Assembly: GCA_041667115.1 (NCBI GenBank)
Contig: JBAYFO010000030.1
Span: 1-41,516 of the forward strand
Source of the DNA: UBA1563 sp041667115
GTDB taxonomy: Bacteria; Bacteroidota; Ignavibacteria; Ignavibacteriales; Ignavibacteriaceae
DNA length: 41,516 nucleotides
Direction of reading: 5' to 3'
Shown in pieces: positions 1-8,047 of the stretch (positions are counted from its first letter, which is position 1; each line of letters starts with the position of its first letter). The translations under genes were made by a program, and so were the position numbers. Below the pieces are notes generated by a model, which saw only the letters and a list, made by a program, of their open reading frames with translations, did no database searches and was not told the origin of the DNA.

Positions 1-273
1 AAGATTGCTTCCCGTCACTGCAAGATGATTTTCCGTCAATGTAAGATGTCTTCCCGTCACTGCAAGATTGCTTCCCGTCACTGCGAGATGAGTTTCCGTT
101 ACTGCGAGATGAGTTTTCTTCACTGCGAGATGACTTTCCGTCACTGCGAGATGAGTTTCCGTCACTGCGAGATGAGTTCCCACCAGTACGAGATGATTTT
201 CCGTCAGTGCGAGATTGCTTCCCATCTCTGTGAGATGAGTTTTCTCCACTGCGAGATGACATTTCTTTCATGT
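1..273. repeat. Degenerate 21-bp tandem repeat array (left-truncated)
   Basis: Thirteen consecutive units of exactly 21 bp run from the first base of the window to about 273; the array probably continues to the left. A typical unit starts GAGATGAGTTTCC and ends GTCACTGC; the first four units start AAGAT instead. Neighbouring units differ at a few positions but there are no indels. Because 21 is divisible by three, the array stays open as a heptad-repeat reading frame (25-351), but no ribosome binding site or recognisable protein supports translation. The period equals two turns of B-DNA. A second array with the same period lies at 30148-30735. Confidence 0.9.
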
Positions 274-390
274 AACCGTTCAATATTACGGTTATTGATC
301 TTGTTGGCTTGGAGAAATAGATTTCTCCTCTGCGTTTCTTTGCGTTTTTAGCGGTTCAATACTTTTTCTTTTTAACCGCAAAGGACGCGC
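274..390. other. Intergenic region downstream of recX with inverted repeats
   Basis: No gene is seen here. There is an inverted repeat at 311-328 (GGAGAAAT, 2-nt loop, ATTTCTCC). Further right, GCGGTT and AACCGC form a possible stem with a 17-nt loop, next to AACCGCAAAGG/GCGTTTCTTTGCG-type sequence that looks like a dispersed intergenic repeat. No T-run follows either stem in the recX direction, so a terminator is not called. Confidence 0.4.
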
Positions 391-1029
391 TTACTCAATC
401 TCATCCCCTTTTAACAACGCATTACAAACTTGTTTGGTGGTATCAAAATCATATCCTTTGGCAACAAGAAAAGCAAAGAGTTTCATCCTGATCTTCTTAT
501 CATCGAATCCTCTTTTTACAAATGAAGCCATTTTCTTTTTCCCCAAAGAGAGAGCATTCTCGTATGATTCATTCTCATCAATTACCATTTTCAACTTTTC
601 TTCAATCAGCGCCATCGGAATCCCCTTTTTTAGGAGTTCGGATTTTATTTTTTGTGCGCCGCTTTTCTTAAAATAGATACGTTCCGTAATAAAGCGTTCC
701 GTAAAATCGGCATCATCCAAATATTTTTTTTCTTGAAGCTCATCCAGCACAATTTGAATTAAACGCTTCTCATATTTTTTTTGCATGAGTTTTATTTTTA
801 ATTCTTGCGTTGAATGGGGACGCCGGGAAAGATAGTCTAAACTTTTAATTTTAATGAAGTATTTTTGATTTTCTTCGATGAGTTGTAGCCGTAGTTCTTC
901 AGAAATGTCATCCCCTTTCCGTAGTCCTGTCTGATAAATCAAATCCTTAGAAAGGAAAAGAACGCTGCCGTCTTCTAACGTAACAACAACGTTCTTTTCA
1001 TTCTTTGAAACAATCTTTAGAATAACCAA
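391..1029 (-). CDS. recX: Regulatory protein RecX
   Basis: RecX modulates RecA by binding and capping RecA filaments in the cytoplasm. The 212-residue product has the three-helix RecX repeats; the segment starting near residue 65 (LDYLSRRPHSTQELKIKL) is the typical first repeat, and the length is within the family range. The start is TTG at 1029, preceded by AGGAAA about 10 nt upstream, inside the end of recA. It lies 3 bp after the recA stop, the classic recA-recX arrangement, so the two are very likely co-transcribed. Confidence 0.93.
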   Translation of the reverse strand: MVILKIVSKNEKNVVVTLEDGSVLFLSKDLIYQTGLRKGDDISEELRLQLIEENQKYFIKIKSLDYLSRRPHSTQELKIKLMQKKYEKRLIQIVLDELQEKKYLDDADFTERFITERIYFKKSGAQKIKSELLKKGIPMALIEEKLKMVIDENESYENALSLGKKKMASFVKRGFDDKKIRMKLFAFLVAKGYDFDTTKQVCNALLKGDEIE

Positions 1030-1032
1030 CGG

Positions 1033-2115
1033 TTATTTATTTCCTTTTTTCTCTTTTGCGGCTGCTTTAGTTTCGGTTTTAGATTCAGCAGTTCCCTTTG
1101 CACGTTCAGCGGTTTCAACCGTTACCATTCCTAATTTTTCTTTTACTTCACTCATCATTTTTGCATACATTTCAGGGAACTCAATCATTTTTGCTCTTAA
1201 CTGCTCTCTTCCCTGGAAGCGGTCTTCACCAAACGTAAACCATGAACCGCCTTTCTTTACAATATTGTGCAGCACAGCAAGATCAAGAACATCACCGGTT
1301 TTGCTGATCCCTTCATTATAAAGAATATCGAACTCAACTTCCTTAAACGGTGGGGCGACTTTACTTTTTACAATTTTAACTTTTGTTCTGTTGCCGATTA
1401 CATCGGTTCCTTCTTTGATAGCGCCAATCCTTCTAATGTCAAGGCGTACCGAAGCGTAGAATTTCAAAGCATTTCCGCCTGTTGTTGTTTCGGGACTTCC
1501 GAACATTACACCGATCTTGCTTCTTAATTGATTTGTAAAAATTACGCAAGTTTTTGAACGGCTGATCGCTCCGGTAAGTTTCCGCAAAGCCTGAGACATT
1601 AACCGCGCTTGCTGCGCCATATGTGCGTCTCCCATATCACCTTCAATTTCAGCTCTTGGAACAAGCGCTGCGACCGAGTCGATAATAATTACATCTATCG
1701 CATTACTGCGAACGAGCGTGTCGGCTATCTCCAAAGCTTGTTCACCAAAATCGGGTTGGGAAATAAGCAAGTTCACGGAATCTACTCCAAGCCGTTTAGC
1801 ATAATTTACATCAAGTGCATGTTCGGCATCTATGAATGCTGCAAGTCCGCCGAGCTTTTGCGCTTCAGCTATAATATGCAAGCATAATGTAGTTTTACCG
1901 CTTGATTCAGGGCCATAAATTTCTATAATTCTTCCACGCGGTACGCCGCCGATACCAAGCGCCCAATCAAGGGATAAAGCCCCGGTAGGAATGGCTTCTA
2001 CCGGATTAATAACTCCATCACCGAGTTTCATGATGGAACCTTTACCAAAAGCCTTTTCAATTCCGGCGATTGTTTCATCTAATATTTTCAGTTTTGCACT
2101 TTTGTCGTCAGCCAT
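1033..2115 (-). CDS. recA: Recombinase RecA
   Basis: RecA is the DNA-dependent ATPase that forms filaments on single-stranded DNA, performs strand exchange and triggers LexA-type self-cleavage. The 360-residue protein has the Walker A GPESSGKT at residues 68-75, the Walker B VIIIDSVAAL, and the TTGGNALKFYASVRLDIRR region near loop L2. The C-terminal tail is rich in Lys, Glu and Ala, as usual for RecA tails. It sits 11 bp after thpR and 3 bp before recX in the conserved cinA-thpR-recA order. No SOS box was recognised directly upstream, and the gene seems to be read from the operon promoter or an internal one. Confidence 0.99.
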   Translation of the reverse strand: MADDKSAKLKILDETIAGIEKAFGKGSIMKLGDGVINPVEAIPTGALSLDWALGIGGVPRGRIIEIYGPESSGKTTLCLHIIAEAQKLGGLAAFIDAEHALDVNYAKRLGVDSVNLLISQPDFGEQALEIADTLVRSNAIDVIIIDSVAALVPRAEIEGDMGDAHMAQQARLMSQALRKLTGAISRSKTCVIFTNQLRSKIGVMFGSPETTTGGNALKFYASVRLDIRRIGAIKEGTDVIGNRTKVKIVKSKVAPPFKEVEFDILYNEGISKTGDVLDLAVLHNIVKKGGSWFTFGEDRFQGREQLRAKMIEFPEMYAKMMSEVKEKLGMVTVETAERAKGTAESKTETKAAAKEKKGNK

Positions 2116-2126
2116 ATACTCTCCTA

Positions 2127-2696
2127 CTATGATAAATAAATTGTTTTTAATCGTTTATAAATTGAACCTGTTTGCAATAAAGTGCTTTCAAAAAGTACTA
2201 TTTCTGAAGCAATAAAAGAAATGTTTTCAAAATGAAAATTTGAAAAAGCTTCTACAAATCCTTCTTCAAGTTTTTCTTTTATTCTTAACAGCGTTATATG
2301 CTGCTTATATCGCGGTGCGCCGGTATAGATGTTTAGTTCATTAAGTCCTTTATATAAACATCTTAGAAGCGGTCGGAGCTTCTTTTCCATATTAACAGCC
2401 GCATAGAGAATATTAGGATTGCCGGGACGACCGAAGAAACTAAATTTTGGAATTTTACAACCAATTTTTTTTTGTTTAGCTAATCTTTCCACAAGGTTTT
2501 CAAGCGAAGGGATTTGATCTTCATCAACTTCTCCCAAAAAACAAAGGGTAATATGCATTTTGTCTTTTGCTTCCCATGGATAATCATTCTTTAACTGAAC
2601 CATTTCCTTGAGTTCAAGTAATTTTGTCTTTACATCATCGGGAACATCAAGAGCGATAAAAAGACGGCGCGTTTTTTTATTATTTTCTAGTTCCAT
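2127..2696 (-). CDS. thpR: RNA 2',3'-cyclic phosphodiesterase (2H superfamily)
   Basis: This 189-residue protein belongs to the 2H phosphoesterase family (formerly LigT), which opens 2',3'-cyclic phosphates on RNA ends. Both catalytic HxT signatures are visible: HITL starting at residue 48 and HITLLRI in the C-terminal half. The N-terminus RRLFIALDVPDDVK is typical. The gene lies between cinA and recA, a common position for this family. The 55-bp gap to cinA contains a dispersed AATTAGGAATT-type repeat. Confidence 0.92.
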   Translation of the reverse strand: MELENNKKTRRLFIALDVPDDVKTKLLELKEMVQLKNDYPWEAKDKMHITLCFLGEVDEDQIPSLENLVERLAKQKKIGCKIPKFSFFGRPGNPNILYAAVNMEKKLRPLLRCLYKGLNELNIYTGAPRYKQHITLLRIKEKLEEGFVEAFSNFHFENISFIASEIVLFESTLLQTGSIYKRLKTIYLS

Positions 2697-2717
2697 AAAA
2701 ATATTGCTAAAAAAAAT

Positions 2718-2747
2718 TTCTAATTCCTAATTCTCAATTCCTAATTA
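2718..2747. repeat. Short AT-rich dispersed repeat (AATTAGGAATT family)
   Basis: The cinA-thpR gap carries imperfect tandem copies of TAATTCCTAATTC / CAATTCCTAATTA. The same family, read on the other strand as AATTAGGAATTA, appears at 8012-8047 and 17386-17420. It is a low-complexity intergenic repeat with no obvious function. Confidence 0.6.
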
Positions 2748-2751
2748 ATAC

Positions 2752-4008
2752 CTAGGCATCCAGCGGAATACCAAGAATATTTTTACGTACAATATCCAAC
2801 GCTGCCTGCGAAGCGCGTTGCTTGTTTAAGATTCTGTCGTCTCCAAAATTCAATTTGTGAACCGTACATCCGTTTTGATCACAAATACCGATAAATACGG
2901 TGCCAACCGGTTTTTGATCAGAGCCTCCGGTGGGTCCAAGAATTCCGGTTATGGAAAGTCCTATATCTGTTCCGCTTATTGCCTTTATTCCTTCAGCCAT
3001 CTCCTGTGCGACTTCTTTGCTTACCGCTCCGTAAGTTGTGATTGCATCTTCATCAACATTTAGTAATTCAACTTTTGCTGCGTTGCTGTAAACAACTACT
3101 CCCCGTTCAAGAAATTTACTACTTCCACTAAAATCTGTCAGCATGCTGCAAATATTTCCGCCGGTGCAAGATTCCGCAACAGCAAGTGTCAATCCTCTTT
3201 CTTTTAAAAGATTTCCGACAACCTCGGCTAATTCATCTTCATCTTTTCCGTAAATATATCTTCCGGCAAATGATCTGATCTTTTGTTCAAGTTCATTCAA
3301 TTTGTTGAAGGCTGCTTCTTCATTTACTTCGGTTACGGTTAATCTTAATTTTACTCCAAACTGACTTGGAAGAAAAGCAAGTTTAGCTCCTTGCAGAAAT
3401 TCATCCATATCGCCAAATTTTGCAAACAAAGTGGATTCCGCAATTCCTGTTGTAAGCAGCGTTAATCTTTTTGTAACAGTAACGGAAGCGGTCATCTTCC
3501 CCGATAATTTGGGAATGATATAATTGGTCATCATCTTTTTCATTTCGTAAGGAACACCGGGCATAACAGCCATTATCTTATTGTCCTGTTCTATCCACAA
3601 TCCGGGGGCAGTGCCGTAATAATTTCTTATAACAGAGGCGATTTTTGGAACCATCGCTTGTGTTTCATTTACAAGCGCCATGGTTCGGTTTAATCGTGCA
3701 AACCGTTCCTTAATGTCTTTAAGCACCTCAATATTTTTTTCAAGATCAGAATTAAAAAATTTTGCTACCGTTGCGCAAGTAATATCATCATGCGTTGGAC
3801 CGAGTCCTCCGGTTACGATTACAAGGTCGAAATTTTTCCAGGCAGTTTCAAATTCAGACAAGATGGCATGTTCATCGTCTCCGATAACAACTTGCTTAAG
3901 CACCTCAATTTCAAAATCGGTAAGAGTTTTCCCTATAAATGATGCATTAGAGTTTAGTGTTTGTCCGATTAAGAGTTCATCACCAATAGTAATAATTTGC
4001 GCTTTCAT
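2752..4008 (-). CDS. cinA: CinA: MoCF-like domain plus nicotinamide-nucleotide amidase
   Basis: The 418-residue protein has both CinA domains. The N-terminal molybdopterin-binding-like (COG1058) domain has TIGDELLIGQTLNSNA and VTGGLGPTHDDIT and is linked to ADP-ribose/NAD pyrophosphatase activity. The C-terminal PncC domain has AESCTGG and SITGILGPTGG and deamidates nicotinamide mononucleotide in pyridine-nucleotide salvage. Length matches full-length CinA. It follows pgpA by 8 bp and precedes thpR-recA, the classical cinA-recA linkage. Confidence 0.96.
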   Translation of the reverse strand: MKAQIITIGDELLIGQTLNSNASFIGKTLTDFEIEVLKQVVIGDDEHAILSEFETAWKNFDLVIVTGGLGPTHDDITCATVAKFFNSDLEKNIEVLKDIKERFARLNRTMALVNETQAMVPKIASVIRNYYGTAPGLWIEQDNKIMAVMPGVPYEMKKMMTNYIIPKLSGKMTASVTVTKRLTLLTTGIAESTLFAKFGDMDEFLQGAKLAFLPSQFGVKLRLTVTEVNEEAAFNKLNELEQKIRSFAGRYIYGKDEDELAEVVGNLLKERGLTLAVAESCTGGNICSMLTDFSGSSKFLERGVVVYSNAAKVELLNVDEDAITTYGAVSKEVAQEMAEGIKAISGTDIGLSITGILGPTGGSDQKPVGTVFIGICDQNGCTVHKLNFGDDRILNKQRASQAALDIVRKNILGIPLDA

Positions 4009-4016
4009 TTCTATCC

Positions 4017-4469
4017 CTAAAAAAACTTAATAACAATTAGATTCATAATAATACTCGTATAAATTGCTGAAATAATATCATCCGTAACAATCCCTATTCC
4101 GCCCGGTAACTTTTCAGACTGCCGTGCAGGGAAAGGTTTAATAATATCCAAAAGCCGCCAAATAAAAAAAGCAATAACCGTAATGATAATCTGTTTCGGA
4201 AGAAACAGTAAGCTGATCCACATCCCGACCGTTTCATCAATAGTACATTGAGATGGGTCTTTCCCATAACTTTTTTCAAACCTCGATCCGATGAAGACTC
4301 CCAATAAAGAAAAAAATATAATCAAGGGAATTAGTAGAGCAGGTTTTTCGAATCCCGGAATCCAATAAAACGCAAAAGCCACCGCGCTGGAAAATGTTCC
4401 CGACGCAAACGGAATGTATCCGCTAAACAAGGTTGAACCTAATGCTTTTTCTAGGACTGTTAATTTCAT
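4017..4469 (-). CDS. pgpA: Phosphatidylglycerophosphatase A
   Basis: This small membrane phosphatase (150 aa) removes the phosphate from phosphatidylglycerol phosphate, the step after PgsA. It has the PgpA-type PFASGTFSSAVAF segment near the N-terminus, RLLDIIKPFPARQSE in the middle, and GGIGIVTDDIISAIY, whose two Asp residues are typical of the active site, plus several hydrophobic helices. It overlaps pgsA by 4 nt, so translational coupling of two consecutive pathway enzymes is likely. Confidence 0.94.
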   Translation of the reverse strand: MKLTVLEKALGSTLFSGYIPFASGTFSSAVAFAFYWIPGFEKPALLIPLIIFFSLLGVFIGSRFEKSYGKDPSQCTIDETVGMWISLLFLPKQIIITVIAFFIWRLLDIIKPFPARQSEKLPGGIGIVTDDIISAIYTSIIMNLIVIKFF

Positions 4470-5059
4470 TTTTTCTTAAATAACTTTTTCATCGCCGCTT
4501 TATTTGCGGTAAAGTATAAAATACCTGAATGAACAGTAATAAAGGTAACGATAATCATCAAAATAAAAACAAAAGTTTTATCAAGGAGTATTGTAAAAAT
4601 GTTTTCGTACTGCCTGCCCAAAAAAGGATTTTGCGAAAGGATATAAACAATAAGCAGGTAGTAAATAAACGTCATCTGGAAAAATGTTTTAAATTGCGCG
4701 TATCGACTAGTCGTAAAGGTAATGCCTTTAGAGTCGGTATAACCACGAAAACCGGTAATCGTAAAATCTCTTAAAAGGATAAGCAAGACCATCCAGAACG
4801 GAAGGACTCCAAGATACACAAACCCGATAAATGCGCATGCGGTTAAAATTTTATCAGCCAGCGGGTCCCAAAATTTTCCCCAGGCAGTAATAAAATTATA
4901 TTTCCTTGCCAGCCAGCCGTCGTACCAATCGGAAAAAGCCGCAACGAGATATACTGCTAATGAGATTTGTTGCAGCACTTCATTACCCGAAAGGAAAAGA
5001 TAGAGAAAAATCGGTGAAAGAATAATTCGTAATACCGTTAATTGATTAGGTAAAATCAT
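4466..5059 (-). CDS. pgsA: CDP-diacylglycerol-glycerol-3-phosphate 3-phosphatidyltransferase
   Basis: This integral membrane enzyme (197 aa) transfers phosphatidyl from CDP-diacylglycerol to glycerol-3-phosphate, committing to phosphatidylglycerol. The full CDP-alcohol phosphatidyltransferase signature is visible: D44, D47-G48, A51-R52, G61, D65 and D69. Hydrophobic helices fill the rest and the C-terminus is basic (KKLFKKK). It is 9 bp after the DUF971 gene and overlaps pgpA by 4 nt. Confidence 0.96.
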   Translation of the reverse strand: MILPNQLTVLRIILSPIFLYLFLSGNEVLQQISLAVYLVAAFSDWYDGWLARKYNFITAWGKFWDPLADKILTACAFIGFVYLGVLPFWMVLLILLRDFTITGFRGYTDSKGITFTTSRYAQFKTFFQMTFIYYLLIVYILSQNPFLGRQYENIFTILLDKTFVFILMIIVTFITVHSGILYFTANKAAMKKLFKKK

Positions 5060-5068
5060 AAAATTCCG

Positions 5069-5368
5069 TTACACCCATTTTTCCGTTAAATTGATTAAAT
5101 ACGGAAATTCGTAAATGCCCGTGCTGTGTCCGTCTTTCCATTTTAAAATGATTCCGTAACTCCCTACCGGAACAATCGAATCCAAACTTACTTGATCGAG
5201 CATGAAGAGAGGGAAATAGGCTTCTCCTTGTTTTTCTCTTTCTTCATCACACGTAGCACATGGACAAAACTTCCTAAGTGTCTGAAAGCTAATTTGTGAA
5301 ACAGAATTATCCTCCCAGGTGATTTCCAAATTTTGATTTTGTGAAGTTTTTATTTTTATCGGCTTCAC
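5069..5368 (-). CDS. DUF971 (GBBH-like N-terminal domain) protein
   Basis: This 99-residue single-domain protein resembles DUF971, related to the N-terminal domain of gamma-butyrobetaine hydroxylase. It has LEITWEDN, a CPCATCDEER cysteine cluster that could bind metal, and the C-terminal YGIILKWKDGHSTGIYEFPYL. Standalone DUF971 proteins often lie near Mrp/ApbC-type genes and have been suggested to act in Fe-S metabolism, but no such partner is present here. Its ATG overlaps the purC stop (ATGA). Confidence 0.85.
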   Translation of the reverse strand: MKPIKIKTSQNQNLEITWEDNSVSQISFQTLRKFCPCATCDEEREKQGEAYFPLFMLDQVSLDSIVPVGSYGIILKWKDGHSTGIYEFPYLINLTEKWV

Positions 5369-6264
5369 TTCAACTCTATTCCGGTTAGAATTTTTACTGC
5401 TTGCATATATTTTTCACTGGTCATCCGGATAACATCTTCTGGCAGATCGGGCGCCGGAGGTTGTTTGTTAAATTTGATTGACAGAAGAAAATCGCGCACG
5501 AATTGTTTGTCAAAACTTTCCTGACTCTTTCCTTTTTCATAAACAGAGGTTTGCCAAAAGCGGGATGAATCGGGAGTCAGGAGTTCATCAATTAAAATCA
5601 GGTTGTTCTTTTCGTCCAAGCCGAATTCCATTTTTGTATCGGCAATAATGATTCCTTTTTGCAGAGCATATTCAGAACATTTATTGAATATCTCAATTGC
5701 CGTCTTTTTCATTTTTTCGATTACTTCATTACCGGCAATTTCTTTTGCTTTCTCAAATGAAATATTTTCATCATGATCGCCGATCTCAGCCTTTGTTGAA
5801 GGAGTAAAAATCGGTTCGGGAAGTTTTTCCGATTCAACTAATCCTTTAGGTAATTGTATTCCGCAAACCTCACCGCTTTTAAGATATTCATTCCAACCTG
5901 AGCCGGATAAATATCCGCGGACAATTGCTTCAATCGGAACAACTTTGGTTTTCTTCACCAACATTGATCTGCCGCGAAGGCTTTCTTTATAGGGTTCGAC
6001 GACTTTGGGGAAATCGTCAACATTTGTAGAAATGAGATGATTGGGAATAATGTCTTCGGTTAGTTTGAACCAAAAAGCTGAAATAGTGTTTAGCACAATT
6101 CCTTTGCCCGGAATTCCCTGCTTCATAATCACATCAAAAGCTGATAAGCGGTCGGTAGAGACGATTAATAATTTATCATCGACTTCATAAATATCACGGA
6201 CTTTTCCACGTTTGGGTGTCGGCAATCCGCTGAAATTAGTTTCTAAGAGTATTTTGTTATTCAT
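5365..6264 (-). CDS. purC: Phosphoribosylaminoimidazole-succinocarboxamide synthase
   Basis: SAICAR synthase joins CAIR and aspartate with ATP in purine synthesis. Key features are GKVRDIYEVDDKLLIVSTDRLSAFD, VPIEAIVRGYLSGSGW, IIADTKMEFG and DELLTPDSSRFW. I set the start at ATG 6264 (MNNKILLETN, 299-300 aa), preceded by AAAGGAAAT at good spacing. An in-frame ATG at 6321 would add residues with no family similarity and would lie inside the promoter called at 6291-6321. It is the first gene of the operon running to recX. Confidence 0.97.
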   Translation of the reverse strand: MNNKILLETNFSGLPTPKRGKVRDIYEVDDKLLIVSTDRLSAFDVIMKQGIPGKGIVLNTISAFWFKLTEDIIPNHLISTNVDDFPKVVEPYKESLRGRSMLVKKTKVVPIEAIVRGYLSGSGWNEYLKSGEVCGIQLPKGLVESEKLPEPIFTPSTKAEIGDHDENISFEKAKEIAGNEVIEKMKKTAIEIFNKCSEYALQKGIIIADTKMEFGLDEKNNLILIDELLTPDSSRFWQTSVYEKGKSQESFDKQFVRDFLLSIKFNKQPPAPDLPEDVIRMTSEKYMQAVKILTGIELK

Positions 6265-6290
6265 TTGGCTATTTCCTTTAAATGGTAAAT

Positions 6291-6321
6291 CAAATATAAA
6301 GATGATAGCATGATAATTCAA
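6291..6321 (-). promoter_or_regulatory. Bacteroidetes-type promoter for the purC-recX operon
   Basis: On the minus strand TTG (6321-6319) is followed by 20 nt and then TATATTTG (6298-6291), a full match to the Bacteroidetes TTG / TAnnTTTG form. Transcription would start near 6284, leaving a leader of about 20 nt with the AAAGGAAAT ribosome binding site. It also argues against the upstream purC start. Confidence 0.75.
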
Positions 6322-6566
6322 AGGAATAGCATGAGTTATTCATGAAGGTTTTGAAGAGTGGTTTGTAAATCGGACTTTCCCAAAAATTTTTCTGCTTTTC
6401 ATGGAACATCAAGATAAATACTTAAAAAAAATGCATCAATTTTATTCATTCAAAATGAAATAGCTCCCTGCATCATTTTATTTTTCCTGCTATGGAGATT
6501 TGCTTCTTTTAAGCTCCTTTATACCCGAAGTTGCGTACGGAAATAATAAAATAAAAGGAGACTGAA
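6322..6566. other. Divergent intergenic region purC / HEAT-like gene
   Basis: The region between the two divergent genes is AT-rich with no ORF or RNA gene that I recognise. The purC promoter lies just left of it (6291-6321). The plus-strand gene at 6567 should have its promoter in here, but I see no convincing TAnnTTTG box. AAAAGGAGACTGAA just before 6567 is a strong ribosome binding site. Confidence 0.5.
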
Positions 6567-6983
6567 ATGAAACGTACAGCTTTTTTACTCACAAGTTTTT
6601 TTGTTCTTGTTTTCGCCTTCGAAGGATTTTCTTACAGCCCTAAACTTCCGGCTGCAGTTTTAGCTAAGAAAGCTATAATTGAAAAAAATCTTATCAAGGG
6701 ACTCGAAAGCCAAAATGAAGGTGTTATGCTAAGTGCCGCATATTATCTTGGTGAATATAGATGCGAATCTGGCATAATCCCGTTGATGAAAATACTTCAC
6801 AGTGATTGTTGTGAAGGATTGCGCATCATGGCAGCGCTTTCATTAACAAAAATCGGAACCGGCAAGAGTCTTTACGCCGTAAAACAAAATACTTACTTAA
6901 ATGAGAGCGAATCGGTAAGAAAATTCTGCCTACAGTTTTATTTGGCGGCTAAAGAAAAGAAACCATCCTATATGGAAGATTAG
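6567..6983 (+). CDS. Small exported HEAT-repeat-like protein
   Basis: The 138-residue product starts with a clear signal peptide (KRTAFLLTSFFVLVFAFEGFSYS, about 22 residues), so the mature protein should be periplasmic or exported. The remainder is helical with HEAT-like units: GVMLSAAYYLGEYRCESGIIPLMKIL and GLRIMAALSLTKIGTG, each a paired-helix pattern with Ala/Leu spacing. HEAT repeats usually bind proteins; no partner is indicated. Three cysteines lie close together around residues 67-76. It appears to be a single-gene unit between a strong ribosome binding site and the terminator at 7035-7061. Confidence 0.75.
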   Translation: MKRTAFLLTSFFVLVFAFEGFSYSPKLPAAVLAKKAIIEKNLIKGLESQNEGVMLSAAYYLGEYRCESGIIPLMKILHSDCCEGLRIMAALSLTKIGTGKSLYAVKQNTYLNESESVRKFCLQFYLAAKEKKPSYMED

Positions 6984-7034
6984 CTGCTGTTTTTACATAT
7001 ATAGTCTGACGTACGACTTGTTAGAACCCTTTGA

Positions 7035-7061
7035 CCGACGGTTAATTCCGCCGGTTTTTTT
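7035..7061 (+). terminator. Rho-independent terminator
   Basis: CCGACGG (7035-7041) pairs with CCGCCGG (7048-7054) with one A-C mismatch and a 6-nt loop TTAATT, followed directly by seven T. It ends the HEAT-like gene transcript just before the promoter of the next operon. Confidence 0.8.
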
Positions 7062-7072
7062 ATTCCTGCAAT

Positions 7073-7102
7073 TTGACAAACAAACCAAAGTTCATATATT
7101 TG
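7073..7102 (+). promoter_or_regulatory. Bacteroidetes-type promoter for the ABC-transporter operon
   Basis: TTG (7073-7075), exactly 19 nt, then TATATTTG (7095-7102) match the Bacteroidetes -33/-7 consensus. The same stretch also reads TTGACA, 16 nt, TATATT, close to a general sigma-70 promoter. It lies 31 nt before the first start codon and just after a terminator. Confidence 0.82.
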
Positions 7103-7133
7103 AAACAACTTAACTAAAATTTTAAGAAAGACT

Positions 7134-8021
7134 ATGCTTGCAGTTAAAAACCTTCGCAAAGAGTACACAAATACTGTCGCTATCGATGACATTTCTTTCT
7201 CACTTCAACCGGGAAAAATTTTCGGGTTGATTGGTCCAAACGGAGCCGGGAAAACAACAACCATCAGAGTAATTCTTAACATCATAAAACCTACTTCAGG
7301 TGACGTTCTGTTTGATGGAAAACCGATGGATAGATCGATTCAAAACATAACAGGTTATTTGCCCGAGGAGCGAGGACTTTATAAGAAGAGTACGGTGTTG
7401 GATGTTATAGTCTATCTGGCTTCATTAAAAAATCTTTCTTCGCATAGAGCAGTACAGCTTGCAACCGAATGGTTAACCAAACTTGACATCCTTGATTCTA
7501 AGAACAAAAAAATTGAAGAACTTTCCAAGGGGAACCAACAAAAAATTCAGTTTATTACTTCTGTTGTTCACGATCCAAAAATTTTAATCCTTGATGAACC
7601 GTTTACGGGTTTCGATCCGATAAATCAACAACTTATAAAAGAAACAATTTTATCACTGGCGAGTGAAGGAAAGATCATTGTCCTTTCAACGCATCAGATG
7701 GAATTCGCTGAAAAGTTGTGCAACGATATCTTCCTCATCAATAAAGGGAAAGAAGTTTGCAGCGGTAGTCTAAGCGAAATAAAACGGCAGTACGGGACAC
7801 AATCAATCAAAATTGAATATCAAGGAGATGCCACTTTTCTGAACCAAAACAAAGACGTTGCCCATCTAGACATGTATCAAAACTACGCCGAAATTCAATT
7901 GAATGATTCGATAAACCCTTCTTTATTCTTACGTTCTATTGTAGACAAAATCGAGGTTAAACATTTTTCGATTATCGAACCGACTCTAAATAAAATTTTT
8001 ATTGACGCCATTAAGAATTAG
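7134..8021 (+). CDS. ABC transporter ATP-binding protein (NatA-like)
   Basis: This 295-residue ATPase subunit energises the membrane protein encoded next. Walker A GPNGAGKT is at residues 34-41, the signature is present as LSKGNQQK, Walker B as ILILDEPFTGFDP and the H-loop as LSTHQ. The C-terminal 70-80 residues after the ATPase core are an extension common in NatA/DUF4162-type export ATPases. It is 23 bp upstream of the ABC-2 permease gene. Substrate cannot be told; NatAB homologues are linked to Na+ export, but the family is broad. Confidence 0.93.
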   Translation: MLAVKNLRKEYTNTVAIDDISFSLQPGKIFGLIGPNGAGKTTTIRVILNIIKPTSGDVLFDGKPMDRSIQNITGYLPEERGLYKKSTVLDVIVYLASLKNLSSHRAVQLATEWLTKLDILDSKNKKIEELSKGNQQKIQFITSVVHDPKILILDEPFTGFDPINQQLIKETILSLASEGKIIVLSTHQMEFAEKLCNDIFLINKGKEVCSGSLSEIKRQYGTQSIKIEYQGDATFLNQNKDVAHLDMYQNYAEIQLNDSINPSLFLRSIVDKIEVKHFSIIEPTLNKIFIDAIKN

Positions 8022-8047
8022 AAATTTTCAATTAGGAATTAGGAATG
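8012..8047. repeat. AATTAGGAATTA repeat that supplies a ribosome binding site
   Basis: Imperfect copies of AATTAGAAATT/AATTAGGAATTA run from the end of the ATPase gene into the start of the permease gene. Two AGGA cores lie upstream of the ATG at 8045; the one at 8034-8037 has 7-nt spacing, so the repeat seems to provide the Shine-Dalgarno sequence. Confidence 0.6.

Noticed and set aside
25..351. Open frame of 108 codons over the left array, with a repeating seven-residue pattern
   Set aside because: The frame stays open because 21 is a multiple of three; no ribosome binding site or family match, and the frame ends in unrelated sequence beyond the array.
6265..6321. N-terminal extension of purC from ATG 6321
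   Set aside because: It lacks family similarity and overlaps the promoter; ATG 6264 has a good ribosome binding site.
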